Source: Caulobacter sp.
GTDB lineage: Bacteria; Pseudomonadota; Alphaproteobacteria; Caulobacterales; Caulobacteraceae
Length of the DNA stretch: 64,000 nucleotides
NCBI GenBank assembly: GCA_029866155.1
Contig: JARWZW010000005.1
Location: forward strand, 1 to 64,000
Direction of reading: 5' to 3'
Each line of letters opens with the position of its first letter. Positions within the stretch are counted from its first letter, which is position 1. The notes under the pieces were generated by a model. That model did not search any database. It was not told the DNA's origin and saw only the letters and a program-made list of their open reading frames with translations. Both the position numbers and the translations under genes were made by a program. Below are positions 8,353 through 18,273 of the stretch, one piece after another.

Positions 8353-9609
8353 CTACAGCCGTTCGCCGCGCAGCAGCCGGGGCAGGTCGCCGACGGCGCC
8401 GCCGGCCTCGCGCATGAAAAACTTCCGGGCCGGGGCAATCAGGTTGGTCACGGCGATGCCGGCGCCGCGCAGGGCCCGGATCGGCGCTATGTCATTGGAA
8501 AACAGCCGGACGAAGACATCCGTCGCCGCCGCCAGCATGACATTGTCGAACCGTCGCCAGGCCGCATAGCGCTCCAGCACGGTCTCGGAGCCGATATCCT
8601 CGCCGTTGCGCAGGGCTTCCGTCAGCACCTCGGCCAGGGCGGCGACGTCCTTGAGTCCCAGGTTCAGCCCCTGACCGGCGATCGGATGCACGCCATGGGC
8701 GGCGTCGCCCAGCAGGGTGACCCTGGGGGCGCTCATCTGTTCGGCCAGGCCCAAGGACAGGGGGTAGACGAAGATCGGGCCCTCGATCAGCGGCTGGCCC
8801 AGGAACCGGCCGAACCGGCGACGCATATGGGCGTAGACCACCTCCAGGCGGGCGCCGCGCAGGGCCTCGGCCTGGGCGGTGCGCTCGGTCCAGACCAGAC
8901 TGGCCCTCCCGCCGGTCAGGGGCAGGATGGCGAACGGGCCTCCGGGCAGGAAATACTCATGGGCGACGCCTTCATGGTCTTTTTCCAGGGTTACCGTCGC
9001 CACCACGCCGGACTGGTCATAGTTCCAGCCAACCACGCCAATTCCCGCCGCTTCGCGGACCACTGAAGACCGCCCTTCCGCCCCCACGACCAGAGGCGCC
9101 GTCAGCACCCGGCCGTCGGACAGGGTGACCCGCGCCGCGCCCGGGGTCACCTCCAGGCCCTGGACGGAGGCTGGCGCCAGGACGGTCAGGCTTTTGGTCG
9201 CCAGCACGGCCCGGGCCAGGGCGGCGCGGATCCGGCGGTTCTCCAGCATGTAGCCCAGGGGCTCGCCATCGCTGCTATCGCCGATCTCGGCGCTGTCGAA
9301 CCGCAGGAAGGCGGCCCCGGGACGGCCGGACGCTGCGCCGGGGGCGGCCCCGTCCGTGACCAGGATCTGTTCGATACGCTGGGCATGGGGCTCGAGGTCC
9401 TCGCTCACGCCTAGGACGCGCCACTGGCGGAAGGAGGAATAGGCGATTGCCGAGGAGCGACCGTCAAAGGTCGGGGCCAGTTGATCGTCAAAGGCGGCCG
9501 GGTCCACAAGGATGGCGGTGAGGCCCGCGCTGGCCAGGGCCAGTCCCAGGGTGGCGCCGGCCATGCCGGCCCCGGCGATGATCACATCGGCGTCGTACGC
9601 TTGGGTCAT
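8353..9609 (-). CDS. UbiH/UbiF/VisC-type FAD-dependent hydroxylase
   Basis: A 418-aa class A flavoprotein monooxygenase, most likely hydroxylating the ring of a ubiquinone precursor at the inner membrane. The N-terminal FAD-binding motif is VIIAGAGMAGATLGLALASAGL (about residues 9-30). FDGRSSAIAYSSFRQWRVLGV follows, typical of the UbiH/COQ6 family. GAEGRSSVVREAAGI is the DG-like motif, and VTLLGDAAHGVHPIAGQGLNLGLKD near residue 300 is the second FAD/substrate motif with the GD ribityl-binding residues. Which ring position it acts on cannot be read from sequence, so no symbol is given. It is downstream of the HPr gene on the same strand after about 50 bp. Confidence 0.92.
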   Translation of the reverse strand: MTQAYDADVIIAGAGMAGATLGLALASAGLTAILVDPAAFDDQLAPTFDGRSSAIAYSSFRQWRVLGVSEDLEPHAQRIEQILVTDGAAPGAASGRPGAAFLRFDSAEIGDSSDGEPLGYMLENRRIRAALARAVLATKSLTVLAPASVQGLEVTPGAARVTLSDGRVLTAPLVVGAEGRSSVVREAAGIGVVGWNYDQSGVVATVTLEKDHEGVAHEYFLPGGPFAILPLTGGRASLVWTERTAQAEALRGARLEVVYAHMRRRFGRFLGQPLIEGPIFVYPLSLGLAEQMSAPRVTLLGDAAHGVHPIAGQGLNLGLKDVAALAEVLTEALRNGEDIGSETVLERYAAWRRFDNVMLAAATDVFVRLFSNDIAPIRALRGAGIAVTNLIAPARKFFMREAGGAVGDLPRLLRGERL

Positions 9610-9658
9610 GGTTCGATATGTGCGTCGACAGCCCCGCCTGTCCAGTGGGCGTTCTGTC

Positions 9659-9931
9659 CTAACGCTCTTCCTCGAACCGGTCGGCGACTAGGTCGCAGAG
9701 GGCTTCCAGGGCCGCTTCCGCCTCGGGACCTTCGGCGCAGATCTCGATGCTCGCCCCGATTCCGGCCGCCAGCATCATCAGGCCCATGATAGAGCGGGCG
9801 TCGACGGTCTGGCCTTCGCGCTGGACCGTGATTTCAGCATCGAAACTGGTGGCCAGCTTGACGAACTTGGCCGAGGCCCGGGCGTGCAACCCGCGCTCGT
9901 TGATGATCGGCACTGTCCGGCGCAGGCTCAT
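9659..9931 (-). CDS. ptsH: HPr phosphocarrier protein (PTS)
   Basis: A 90-aa HPr. NERGLHARASAKFV carries the phosphorylated His16, and ARSIMGLMML carries Ser47, the equivalent of the regulatory Ser46. No sugar permease (EIIB/EIIC) is nearby. Together with EIIA and HprK directly upstream this is the regulatory, non-transporting PTS of alphaproteobacteria, where His-P and Ser-P states act as signals rather than energising sugar uptake. The start overlaps the EIIA stop by 4 bp. Confidence 0.96.
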   Translation of the reverse strand: MSLRRTVPIINERGLHARASAKFVKLATSFDAEITVQREGQTVDARSIMGLMMLAAGIGASIEICAEGPEAEAALEALCDLVADRFEEER

Positions 9932-10332
9932 TTTTCCGCCGACAGCATGTAAGAGGCCACCGCGATATACTTGCGACCGGCGTCCTGGGCGTGATGCACG
10001 CAGTCCGACAGTTCTTCCCGTGTCCTGATGGACGCCAGCTTGATCAGCATGGGCAGGTTCAGCCCGGCGATCACCTCCGCCCGGGTCTGTTCCATCACGC
10101 TGATGGCCAGGTTGGAAGGGGTGCCGCCGAACATGTCGGTCAGCAGGATCACGCCCTGGCCGGTGTCGACCTGCTCGCAGGCCGCCAGGATGTCGCGCCG
10201 CCGCTTTTCCATGTCGTCTTCTGGGCCGATACAGATCGGGACGACCTGTTCCTGCCGCCCAACGACATGTTCCATGGCGAAGAGAAACTCCTCGGCCAGC
10301 CGCCCGTGCGTGACGATCACCAGGCCGATCAT
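9928..10332 (-). CDS. PTS EIIA component, mannose/fructose family
   Basis: A 134-aa stand-alone EIIA of the Man family. MIGLVIVTHGRLAEEFL contains the active-site His9, and VILLTDMFGGTPSNLA is the conserved second block with the Asp that hydrogen-bonds the phospho-histidine. There is no linked EIIB, which argues for a regulatory receiver of phosphate from HPr. It lies between hprK (about 90 bp upstream) and HPr (4-bp overlap). In relatives such as Brucella and Sinorhizobium, EIIA of this type affects stress and metabolic control through interactions with two-component systems, consistent with the chvG-chvI genes in the same operon. Confidence 0.95.
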   Translation of the reverse strand: MIGLVIVTHGRLAEEFLFAMEHVVGRQEQVVPICIGPEDDMEKRRRDILAACEQVDTGQGVILLTDMFGGTPSNLAISVMEQTRAEVIAGLNLPMLIKLASIRTREELSDCVHHAQDAGRKYIAVASYMLSAEK

Positions 10333-10420
10333 GCCCGCTTTCTCACCGATTACCCCCGTCCCCGCCAGCGGCGAGGAGACCAGCCGCGAGGCGATCTTGA
10401 TACGCCTGTCGCGTCGGAGG

Positions 10421-10843
10421 TCAAAGCTGTTCCATCATGGCCAGCAGTTTACGGGGAGCGGCGGGTTCCAAAGGCCACAGCGGACGCAGGGGCAGGCGCA
10501 CGCCCAGACGGTCCACAAAGGTCTGGTCGGGCATGCGCTCGACGGTTTCCGGTCCGGGCTGGCAGGCGATGACCAGACCGATCTCGACCAGCCGCAGGGG
10601 CGTCACCCGGGTGATGCCGACTCCGCGCACCTCAAGCAGGCCGGACAGGCTGTCCGGGGCCCGGCCAAAGAGCCGGTCCTGCGAACGCCAGAGGATGACC
10701 CGGTCGTCGGCGACCAGCCGGGCGCCCAACGTCAGGCTTCGCAGGGCCAGATCGCTCTTTCCTGCTCCTGACGGCCCTTCGATCAGGGCGCCGACCCAAT
10801 GGCCAGCCACGGCCCGGGCCACCAGTCCGCCATACCAGGTCAT
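10421..10843 (-). CDS. hprK: HPr kinase/phosphorylase, short alphaproteobacterial form
   Basis: At 140 aa it consists only of the C-terminal catalytic domain of HprK; the roughly 130-residue N-terminal domain of Firmicutes HprK is absent, which is normal in alphaproteobacteria. The P-loop is GALIEGPSGAGKSDLALRS with Lys29/Ser30. LVADDRVIL follows, the Walker-B-like acidic pair, and LLEVRGVGI is the HprK signature region. It phosphorylates Ser47 of HPr. The start overlaps the chvG stop by 4 bp (ATGA). No rapZ gene is found between hprK and EIIA, where several Rhizobiales have one; only about 90 bp remain there. Confidence 0.95.
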   Translation of the reverse strand: MTWYGGLVARAVAGHWVGALIEGPSGAGKSDLALRSLTLGARLVADDRVILWRSQDRLFGRAPDSLSGLLEVRGVGITRVTPLRLVEIGLVIACQPGPETVERMPDQTFVDRLGVRLPLRPLWPLEPAAPRKLLAMMEQL

Positions 10844-12432
10844 GGGCGGGCCTCCGGCAGGCTGACTTCGAAACGGGCGCCCAGCAGTCTTCCCTCCCCA
10901 TCACTGCGATTGCTCGCCTGGATCACGCCGCCATGGGCCTGGATGATCTGGCGGGCGATGGACAGGCCAAGGCCGGAATTGCCGCCGAAGGCCGCCCCCT
11001 TGGGGCGGGACGTATAGAATCGTTCGAAAATGGTCTCCAGATTGTCGGGCGGAATGCCGGGGCCGTCGTCCTCCACAGTCACGAGAACCTGCCCACGGTC
11101 ACGGGTCAGGGTGACCCGAACCTGGCCGTCGGCAGGGCTGAAGGAGCGGGCATTGTCGATCAGGTTGCGGAACACCTGGCCCAGCGGTCCCTCCTGTCCC
11201 CTGACCGTCAGGGGCTCGCCCTCGGGCGCAGACAGGCTGACCCGGGCCTCGCCAGGTTTGGCGGCCGCATCGTAGATCGCCAGGATATCGGTCAGCAGCC
11301 GGGTCAGGTCCATTCTGCGGAAGCTCTCCCGCGAGAGTTCCGCATCGAGACGCGAGGCGTTGGAGATGTCGCCGATCAGCCGGTCCAGGCGGCCCACATC
11401 CTGTTTGAGGATCGCCAGCAGCCGGGGCCGGCCTGGCCCATCCGGCACCAGCTCGAGGGTTTCCACGGCCGACCGGATGGAGGTCAGGGGATTGCGGATC
11501 TCGTGAGCGACGTCGGCCGCGAACCGTTCGATGGCGTCCATCCTCTGCGACAGGGTGTCGGTCATTTCCTCAAGGGAGCGCGACAGGTCGCCGATCTCGT
11601 CCTTGCGCCGCGCAAGATCCGGCAGGGAAATGGCCCTGGCCCTGGACAGTCGCACCCGGTCAGCCGCCTCCGCCAGTCGCAGCATCGGCCGGGCCACAAG
11701 GGCATAGAGCAGGAACGAGGACAGAAGGGTCACGGCGATCGCAATCAGGGCGAAGGGGATCAGGGCCCGGCGTTCGGCGGCGATGATCTCGTCGACGTCT
11801 CCGGCCTCGAGGGTGAGGACGCCCAGCACAGCCTTGACCCGTTGAACCGGCAGGGACACCGAGACCACCCGGCTGCCGTTCTCGGCGATCCGGGTGCCCT
11901 TGACCACCTTGCCCTGGATCGCGGTCCGCCATTCGTCCGCCAGGGCCTTGCGGGCCCGCGCGACCATTTCGGGATTGGCGTCATTGTCGCGGAACCGGAC
12001 AGTCGGCCTGATTTCACCCGGCTGGCGGGCCGGCGGCAGGACCTCGAACTCCACGCGGTCATCGACCACATAGCTGTCCGCCAGTAGCCGGCCCTGAACA
12101 TCATAGAGCCGGACACGCTGTGATCGCGGGACATGCAGGAACTGCAGGATGCCGGCGGCCCGGTCGGCCTGCAGATAGGGGATCGGCTCGCCGACCGTGG
12201 CGGCCTCGGCCATGATCTGGCCGATCAGTTCGCCCTGCAGGGTGAGACTGTCGATCCTGGCCTCGACCAGTCCGCGGCGGATTTCATTGAGCACCAGGGC
12301 GCCGCTGATCAGCACAGCCAGGCCAAGAAGATTGAGGCCGACAATCAGTCGGCCCAACCTCGAACCCCGGGACCAGAACCGCCAGCGACTGACCCGGCGT
12401 TCAGGACTCGCGGTATCTGTAGCCAACGCCAT
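10840..12432 (-). CDS. chvG: Sensor histidine kinase ChvG (ExoS/BvrS type)
   Basis: Membrane sensor kinase of the ChvG-ChvI system, which controls envelope, acid-stress and osmotic responses. From ATG 12432 it is 530 aa. TM1 is near [20 protein letters not shown], followed by a periplasmic sensor of roughly 200 residues. TM2 is [20 protein letters not shown], then a HAMP segment. HisKA follows with [20 protein letters not shown] (phosphoacceptor His), and the ATPase domain has NLIDNARSF (N box), DDGPGIP (G1) and [11 protein letters not shown] (G2). The chosen ATG lies 32 bp inside the end of chvI; the longer open frame upstream is only antisense-free chvI sequence and is not used. The stop overlaps hprK. 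Confidence 0.95.
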   Translation of the reverse strand: MALATDTASPERRVSRWRFWSRGSRLGRLIVGLNLLGLAVLISGALVLNEIRRGLVEARIDSLTLQGELIGQIMAEAATVGEPIPYLQADRAAGILQFLHVPRSQRVRLYDVQGRLLADSYVVDDRVEFEVLPPARQPGEIRPTVRFRDNDANPEMVARARKALADEWRTAIQGKVVKGTRIAENGSRVVSVSLPVQRVKAVLGVLTLEAGDVDEIIAAERRALIPFALIAIAVTLLSSFLLYALVARPMLRLAEAADRVRLSRARAISLPDLARRKDEIGDLSRSLEEMTDTLSQRMDAIERFAADVAHEIRNPLTSIRSAVETLELVPDGPGRPRLLAILKQDVGRLDRLIGDISNASRLDAELSRESFRRMDLTRLLTDILAIYDAAAKPGEARVSLSAPEGEPLTVRGQEGPLGQVFRNLIDNARSFSPADGQVRVTLTRDRGQVLVTVEDDGPGIPPDNLETIFERFYTSRPKGAAFGGNSGLGLSIARQIIQAHGGVIQASNRSDGEGRLLGARFEVSLPEARP

Positions 12433-13108
12433 ACAGGGTCTCGATTGCGTCGAACTCGGAATCGACCTGACGGAATTTCTTGCGCATGCGCTTGATGTGG
12501 CTGTCGATGGTCCGGTCGTCGACATAGACCTGATCGTCGTAGGCGGCGTCCATCAGGTTGTCGCGGCTCTTCACGAACCCCGGCCGCTGGGCCAGGGACT
12601 GAAGCAGCAGGAACTCGGTGACGGTCAGCCGCACAGGCCGGCCCTCCCAGAGGCTTTCGTGGCGCTCGGGATCAAGGGTCAGCTTGCCGCGCCGCATCAT
12701 CTTGGCGCTGGCCGCAGCCTGGGCCTCGGCTGTCACATGCTCGCTGGGGGCGGCCCGGCGCAGCACGGCCTTGACCCGCTCCAGCAGCAGACGCTGGCTG
12801 AAGGGCTTGTGCATGTAGTCGTCTGCCCCGAGGTTGAAGCCGAGAATCTCGTCGATCTCGTCATCCTTGGAGGTGAGCATGATGACCGGGACTTCCGAGG
12901 TCTGCCTGAGGCGACGCAGAAGCTCCATGCCATCCATCCGGGGCATCTTGACGTCGAGAATGGCCAGGTCCGGGGGGTCGTTCTGCAGGGCTTCCAGGCC
13001 GGATGCGCCGTCATAATAGGCCTTCACCTGGTGGCCGTGGCTTTCCAGTGCGAGGGACACCGACGCAACGATGTTCTCGTCGTCATCCACAAGAGTGATG
13101 CTCGCCAT
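12401..13108 (-). CDS. chvI: Response regulator ChvI (OmpR family)
   Basis: A 235-aa OmpR-type transcription factor. The receiver begins [16 protein letters not shown], with phosphoacceptor Asp52 in [13 protein letters not shown], the Thr of [10 protein letters not shown] and the Lys of MHKPFS. The winged-helix output domain includes [21 protein letters not shown] and [36 protein letters not shown]. The start at 13108 is supported by an A/G-rich GGAGAAAAGGA just upstream. In alphaproteobacteria this regulator is often essential or stress-conditional and activates outer-membrane protein genes. It heads the operon chvI-chvG-hprK-EIIA-HPr, linking an envelope stress sensor to the regulatory PTS. 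Confidence 0.97.
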   Translation of the reverse strand: MASITLVDDDENIVASVSLALESHGHQVKAYYDGASGLEALQNDPPDLAILDVKMPRMDGMELLRRLRQTSEVPVIMLTSKDDEIDEILGFNLGADDYMHKPFSQRLLLERVKAVLRRAAPSEHVTAEAQAAASAKMMRRGKLTLDPERHESLWEGRPVRLTVTEFLLLQSLAQRPGFVKSRDNLMDAAYDDQVYVDDRTIDSHIKRMRKKFRQVDSEFDAIETLYGVGYRYRES

Positions 13109-13340
13109 GTCTTCCTTTTCTCCAGCGGCTCGATGTCCGGGGTCCGCCGGCGCCGTGATTTGGGTTCGGAACGCCGGGGGAAGGTAACGCCCCCAGCGTC
13201 CAGCGCAACGCATCCCTGCCAGAGATGGCGTCAATGGGCGCCGCATTGCGGCCAGAAAGGGACCGTGCTGCGTTTGCAACAGTCTAAACGCGCCTTTAAG
13301 GCGATCCGGGCTAGGGTTGTCCTTGGGAGATCCTTGTCCA

Positions 13341-15053
13341 ATGGACCGTGGCCAGATTCACTACGAGCTCTTCGTGCGCCGGCAACCAGCGTCAGGATGG
13401 GTGCTGGACCTCGCCGGCGAGGACCGCACGCGAATCGTCGAATCGGCCGAGGACCTGCTGGCCCAGGGGCTTGTAGCGGCGGTCAAGGTTACCAAGGAGG
13501 TCCTCGATCCGGAAACCCGCGAGTTCCGTTCCGTCACCATCCTCAGCAAAGGGGCCCCGGATCGCGGCAAGAGCCGGAAGGTCATCGAGCAACGCGATCC
13601 TCTCTGTGTCAGTCCGCAAGACCTCTATAGCGGCCATGCGCGGGAACGGATCGGCCGGCTGCTGGACGGCTGGCTGGCAAGGCACAGGGTGACTCCGTTC
13701 GAGCTGATGCACCGGGCGGACCTGATCGAGCGTCTCGACGCCTCGGGCGTTGAACTTCAGCATGCGATCCAGAAGATTTCCGTCCCCGAGGCCCAGGCGC
13801 GTGGCGTCGTCGTCCATGAAATCATCCGCACCTTCCAGTCCCTGGTGGAGCGAACAGTCCAGCGGGTCCTGAAGGACGATCGCCGGGGCGCCTATCCTGA
13901 CCTCCGGAAGGAAGGGGTCGCCGCCGCTGTCCAGCGCCTCTGGTCGGAGCCGGAACGGGCCTATCTGATCGGTGGCGGGATCGCGCGCCACATCGGGTCC
14001 GCCGATGGCTGGTTGGAAAAGGTCAACCGCCTGCTGGACATCGCAGACGAGGCGGCCGGCGATCCGCAGGTGGCCTCGGTGGTGATGCCGGTCATCGAAC
14101 AGCCGCTGGCCGAAATTCTGGGCGGCCGCAACGGCCTGAGCAACATGCTGGGCGGCGATCTCGACCCTGGCGACACCCTTGCGGCCATCACCCGGCTGGC
14201 CGGCGCCTCGGCGGTGGAGGCCCTGATCCGACTGGATCCACGGGTGGCGCAGATCATGCCGGCCCTGTCCGGGCCGGCAGAGCGGCTCGCCCGGTGGCTG
14301 GAGGGGCCGCAGTTCGACATGGTCCGTGTGGCCCTGGCCAATCGGGTCCTGAGAGAACTGGTCGGGCCGCGACGACTGAAACCGGGGGATCCCGAGGGCG
14401 AGATCCGCACCCTGCGCGGCCTGGCCATGGCCCTGACCGCGGCGGATGGTCAGGTCCTGTCCATGGAAGACATCCATGGCGCCTTCGCCATCCGGTCCGG
14501 CATGCTGGTGGCCAGCGATTTCGTCGAGGCGCTGCTGGGCCATGATCGCAGCGCCCGGGAAGAGGTGGAACTTCTGATCCATCTCGCGGAGAACGTGACC
14601 GGCGGCGCCAACAAGCGACAGGCTTCCCGATGGCTCTCGGCCAATATCACCGGCCTGAAGTTCGAGCGGGAGTTTCGTGACGGGGCTGAAACTCCGCCCG
14701 CTCGCCTGGCCGTCCTGGCGACCCTGCAGAAGGCTGTGGCCCGGGTCGGTTTCGCGCAGGAAGACTGCGGCCTGCTTCAGGCCCGGCTGGGGGAAATCGG
14801 CGGATTGATCGAGGCCGACAGCCGGCTGGTGACCCTTCTTGCCCGGGCGCAGGCGCCGGTCGTGCACCGGCTGGACCTCTTGCTGCGCCTGGCTGTTGGC
14901 GAGGCCGCGCCGCTGGGACCCGCTGCTGACCGGGCCAGGGCCGAGGCGCTGAAACTGCTCAAGGCTCCTGACCTGCGAGCCGAGATGACCCGCTCGCCGG
15001 AGACGGCGGTTCGGGTCAAGGGTCTGTTGAAACATGCGGGACTGGCCGCCTGA
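13341..15053 (+). CDS. Uncharacterised 570-aa helical protein
   Basis: I do not recognise a characterised family. The protein begins [43 protein letters not shown], a short N-terminal domain reading like a small beta fold to about residue 75. It continues with a long, almost entirely alpha-helical body rich in Ala, Leu, Arg and Glu. There is no signal peptide, transmembrane segment, nucleotide-binding motif or Cys cluster. It is divergent from chvI, sharing a 230-bp intergenic region that holds a small palindrome (CGCCTTTAAGGCG near 13290-13302). It ends at a strong bidirectional terminator. The setting next to chvI may mean a role in the same envelope response, but that is inference from position only. 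Confidence 0.8.
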   Translation: MDRGQIHYELFVRRQPASGWVLDLAGEDRTRIVESAEDLLAQGLVAAVKVTKEVLDPETREFRSVTILSKGAPDRGKSRKVIEQRDPLCVSPQDLYSGHARERIGRLLDGWLARHRVTPFELMHRADLIERLDASGVELQHAIQKISVPEAQARGVVVHEIIRTFQSLVERTVQRVLKDDRRGAYPDLRKEGVAAAVQRLWSEPERAYLIGGGIARHIGSADGWLEKVNRLLDIADEAAGDPQVASVVMPVIEQPLAEILGGRNGLSNMLGGDLDPGDTLAAITRLAGASAVEALIRLDPRVAQIMPALSGPAERLARWLEGPQFDMVRVALANRVLRELVGPRRLKPGDPEGEIRTLRGLAMALTAADGQVLSMEDIHGAFAIRSGMLVASDFVEALLGHDRSAREEVELLIHLAENVTGGANKRQASRWLSANITGLKFEREFRDGAETPPARLAVLATLQKAVARVGFAQEDCGLLQARLGEIGGLIEADSRLVTLLARAQAPVVHRLDLLLRLAVGEAAPLGPAADRARAEALKLLKAPDLRAEMTRSPETAVRVKGLLKHAGLAA

Positions 15054-15092
15054 GCCCGCATCCCGGGCCCTTCTCAAGATCCACATAAAGCA

Positions 15093-15120
15093 GAGGGCCC
15101 GGGGTTTCCCCCGGGCCCTC
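15093..15120. terminator. Bidirectional intrinsic terminator
   Basis: A perfect 12-bp stem, GAGGGCCCGGGG (15093-15104) and CCCCGGGCCCTC (15109-15120), closes a 4-nt TTTC loop. It is followed by GCTTTAG on the plus strand and by TGCTTTATG on the minus strand. It sits between two convergent genes, so it can end both transcripts. Confidence 0.8.
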
Positions 15121-15148
15121 GCTTTAGAGACGTTCGTTCAGATCAGGA

Positions 15149-16210
15149 TCAGAAGTTGATCGAGATGGTCGAACGACGGTTCAGGGGTTCCTTCACCCCG
15201 TCGCCGGTGGCGACGGCGGGAGCGGCTTCACCCTTCCAGTCAACGGCGAGCTTTCCGCCATCGACACCCATGCCGACCAGGGCGTCAGCGACGGCCTTGG
15301 AGCGACGCTGGGACAGACCGACATTGTACTTGGCGCTGCCGGAGGTGTCAGCGTGGCCAACCACGATGATCTGGGTGGCGCCGCCGGCCGAGGCGTACTG
15401 GGCCGCTTCAGAAACCACCGACTGGGCTTCAGCCGTCAGGACCGACTGGTCGAACGGGAAGTAGACGATGAACTCACGCGCTTCGAACACCGGCGCCGGA
15501 GGCGGCGGGGGCGGAGGAGGCGGAGGAGGCGGCGGCGGCGGTGGAGCCGGCGGCGGGGGCGGCGGAGCCGCCGGAGGCGGGCGCGCCGCTGCGACCCTCT
15601 ACCCGATGCCGACAGTCACCGACTGGTCGTTGTACGTGCCCGTCAGATTACCGATCGTGCCGCGGTTCGCGAAGCCGAGATCGCCGGTCTGGAAGTAGCG
15701 GTAGGTCAGGTCGACATTCATACGGTCGCTGGCCTTGGCGGTGACGCCGGCGATACCCTGCCAGGCGTAATCCCAGTCGGTGTCGTCGACGACGATCGCC
15801 GGAGAAGCGGTCGTCTGGAACTCGCCAGCCGCGACGCCGACGCCGACGCCGATGAAGGGGCTCAGGTCGCCATCGGGGATCAGGTCCACGATCACGTTAC
15901 CCATCAGCGACCAGACTTCAAGGTCGCCACCGGTGACGAAAGCGCCGCCAGCGGGCACTTCACCCGGACGATAAGCGCCCTCGAGTTCCACGCGCCAATG
16001 CGGCGACAGGCGGTAGCCCAGACGGGCTGCGCCGGTCCAGTCATCATCCGGATCGACACTGACGTCGCCGACCAGGGTGTCGAACTTGACGTCGTCGTTC
16101 CAGTGATAACCGAGATCAATGGCGCCATACCAACCGGCGTCTTGCGCTGATGCGCCAGACGCCACGAGCGTGGCGGCAATCGCCGCACCCGCCAGAAGCT
16201 TGAATTTCAT
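15149..16210 (-). pseudogene. OmpA-family outer membrane protein gene interrupted by an in-frame amber codon
   Basis: Codons 1-203 encode a signal peptide (MKFKLLAGAAIAATLVASGASAQ) and an eight-stranded OmpA/Omp25-like barrel ending NDQSVTVGIG. Codon 204 (15601-15599) is TAG. The same frame then continues without a further stop: RVAAARPPPAAP, a linker with 16 consecutive prolines, and a typical OmpA peptidoglycan-binding domain (FIVYFPFDQSVLT, VVGHADTSGSAKYNVGLSQRRSKAVADAL, NRRSTISINF). An intact gene would be 353 aa; family members usually have an aromatic residue (G-Y/F-R) where the TAG stands, so TAC to TAG is the simplest explanation. Alternatives are a sequencing error or amber read-through. 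If real, the cell makes a barrel with no cell-wall anchor. Confidence 0.8.
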
Positions 16211-16312
16211 CGAAAGAGCCCTCTCTTGCCCGGATGCGACGCGAGGTCGCTTCAGAATTGGTTATAGCAACGCCAGAGCCGAGGCAAAGTGCCCACGAAG
16301 CCACACAGGGCC

Positions 16313-18190
16313 TCAATTTTTGTCATTGTCCGATTTTGCTCCCCGAACTGGGGACAAAAAAGTGGGCGAAGCGCCCGCAGCAGCGGGCTTTCGGAAGCCT
16401 TTGCGCCTTCCGGCGAGGGCGTCGGGCCTGTTCAGTTCCTTTCGGAATTCGTCTCGTCGCTCATGAATCGACGCGATTACCAGTCCCATCGGTATGCCGA
16501 TATCCACCAGAACCGCCTCGGAAAGCTGCAGGGATGCCTCAATGGTTTCTGGAACCGCATCTGTCGCGCCTAGGTCGTAGAGCCGCCGGGCATGGCGGGC
16601 GTCCCTGGCCCGGGCGACGATGGTCAGGCCCGGCTTGATCTCCCGAGCGGTCGCAACCACGGCCTCGGCCCCCTCGGGATCATCCATGGTCACCACAAGG
16701 GCGCGCGCCGTTTCCAGACCGCATCGCCGCAGAAAGTCCGGCCGGGAAGCGTCGCCGAAAAACAGCCTTGCCCCCGATTTGCGCTCCCGCTCGACCAGCC
16801 GAGAATCCCATTCGATGGCGAGCCAGGGCAGTTCATGGCGGTTCAACATGTCGCCAACCAGGCGGCCAACGCGACCGTAGCCGATCACCATGACATCCGC
16901 AGACCCCGCCTCCTCCGGCCGGGCTACAGGAGCGTTGCCAGGATCAAGCTGCGGCGGCGCTTCCGACATCCCTGTGACAGGCCCCGTACTGCGGCCGCCG
17001 ACCCGGGCTCCGAACCCGGCCAGAAAGGGAATCGCGAACATCGACAGGGTGGAGGCCACCAGCAGAGTCTTGCCGATCTCCGGGCCCACGACGCCAGCCT
17101 TCATGGCGCTGTCCAGGATAACGAAGGCGAACTCGCCGCCGGCCGCCAGCAGCAGAGCCGATTCGAGGGCCGCGCGCCGTTTGAGCCCGAACGCCAGACC
17201 AAGTCCGAAAACCACCCCGCCTGTCAGGGCCATAAGCCCCAGGGCCATGCCGATGATCGGACCCGGATGGGCGAACAGCCTTGTCAGGTCCAGATCGATG
17301 CCGATCGAGACGAAGAACAGCCCGAGCAGAAGCCCCTTGAAGGGCTCGATGGTCCGTTCCACCTCGTGCCGGTACTCGGTCTCGGCCAACAGAAGGCCGG
17401 CGACGAAGGCGCCGAGGGCCATGGACAGACCTGAAAGCGCCGCCAGCAGTCCGGCGCCGATCACCACCAGCAGGCTGGCGGCCATGAACATTTCCTCGCT
17501 CTTGGCCCGGGCGACGGACCGCAGCATGGGCCGCAGCACCAGTCGACCGATCACGACAAGGGCCAGAAGACCCAGCATGGCAGGGGCGAAGGCCAGCAGG
17601 TCCCTTGCAGAGAAATCGCCTTCACCACGGGAGCCGAGCACGGCCAGGGTGATGAGGATCGGCGCTACGGCCAGATCCTGGAACAGCAGGACCGAGAAGA
17701 TGGCCCGCCCCGCCTGGCTGTGCTGACGATTGCGCTCGGCCAACAGCGGCATGACCACCGCCGTGGATGACAGGGCGAGCGCAGCGCCAATGGCCGCCGC
17801 GGCCGGGGCGGACTGACCCAGCATCATGGCGACGGCGGCAATCGCCCCTCCGGACGCCGCAACCTGCAGGGCGCCCATGCCGAACACCATGCGGCGCATG
17901 AGCCGCAGGCGCTCCCAGCTCAGTTCCAGTCCGATCATGAACAGCAGGAAGACCACGCCGAACTCTGCGAGTTGCGCGATGTCCTTGGGGTTGTCGACAG
18001 TGACCGCCGCCAGCCATGGCAGCCGATCGGTCAGGGCGCCGAGTCCGAACGGCCCCAGAACCACACCCGCACCGAGGAAACCCAGGATGGGGCTGATGTT
18101 CCAGCGACGAAACAGGGGCACCACGATGCCCGCCGTCGCCAGAAACAGCAGGACATCCTTGTACTCGCCAGGAGAAACTTCCGCCGCCAT
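16313..18190 (-). CDS. CPA2 family cation:proton antiporter, KefB-like, with TrkA-N domain
   Basis: A 625-aa inner-membrane protein. About 12 hydrophobic segments (residues 10-400) include FGVVFLLFMIGLELSWERL, the family motif containing the glutathione/ion-path acidic residues in Kef proteins, and LLFQDLAVAPILI. A cytosolic Rossmann domain follows (ADVMVIGYGRVGRLVGDMLNR, GxGxxG near 440), as in KefB/KefC and YbaL. The C-terminal tail (HERRDEFRKELNRPDALAGRR) is YbaL/KefB-like. The substrate is K+ or Na+ exchanged for H+; I cannot tell which. No KefG/KefF partner gene is adjacent. The last codons contain CCCCGAACTGGGGAC, a short palindrome inside coding sequence. Confidence 0.92.
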   Translation of the reverse strand: MAAEVSPGEYKDVLLFLATAGIVVPLFRRWNISPILGFLGAGVVLGPFGLGALTDRLPWLAAVTVDNPKDIAQLAEFGVVFLLFMIGLELSWERLRLMRRMVFGMGALQVAASGGAIAAVAMMLGQSAPAAAAIGAALALSSTAVVMPLLAERNRQHSQAGRAIFSVLLFQDLAVAPILITLAVLGSRGEGDFSARDLLAFAPAMLGLLALVVIGRLVLRPMLRSVARAKSEEMFMAASLLVVIGAGLLAALSGLSMALGAFVAGLLLAETEYRHEVERTIEPFKGLLLGLFFVSIGIDLDLTRLFAHPGPIIGMALGLMALTGGVVFGLGLAFGLKRRAALESALLLAAGGEFAFVILDSAMKAGVVGPEIGKTLLVASTLSMFAIPFLAGFGARVGGRSTGPVTGMSEAPPQLDPGNAPVARPEEAGSADVMVIGYGRVGRLVGDMLNRHELPWLAIEWDSRLVERERKSGARLFFGDASRPDFLRRCGLETARALVVTMDDPEGAEAVVATAREIKPGLTIVARARDARHARRLYDLGATDAVPETIEASLQLSEAVLVDIGIPMGLVIASIHERRDEFRKELNRPDALAGRRKGFRKPAAAGASPTFLSPVRGAKSDNDKN

Positions 18191-18273
18191 GCACGCTCCG
18201 TCAGGGTTGCCGGGACACTATGACCCGCCGGTTCGGACTTGCAAAACGCCCTGAGGCCCGATAGGCGCCGCTC

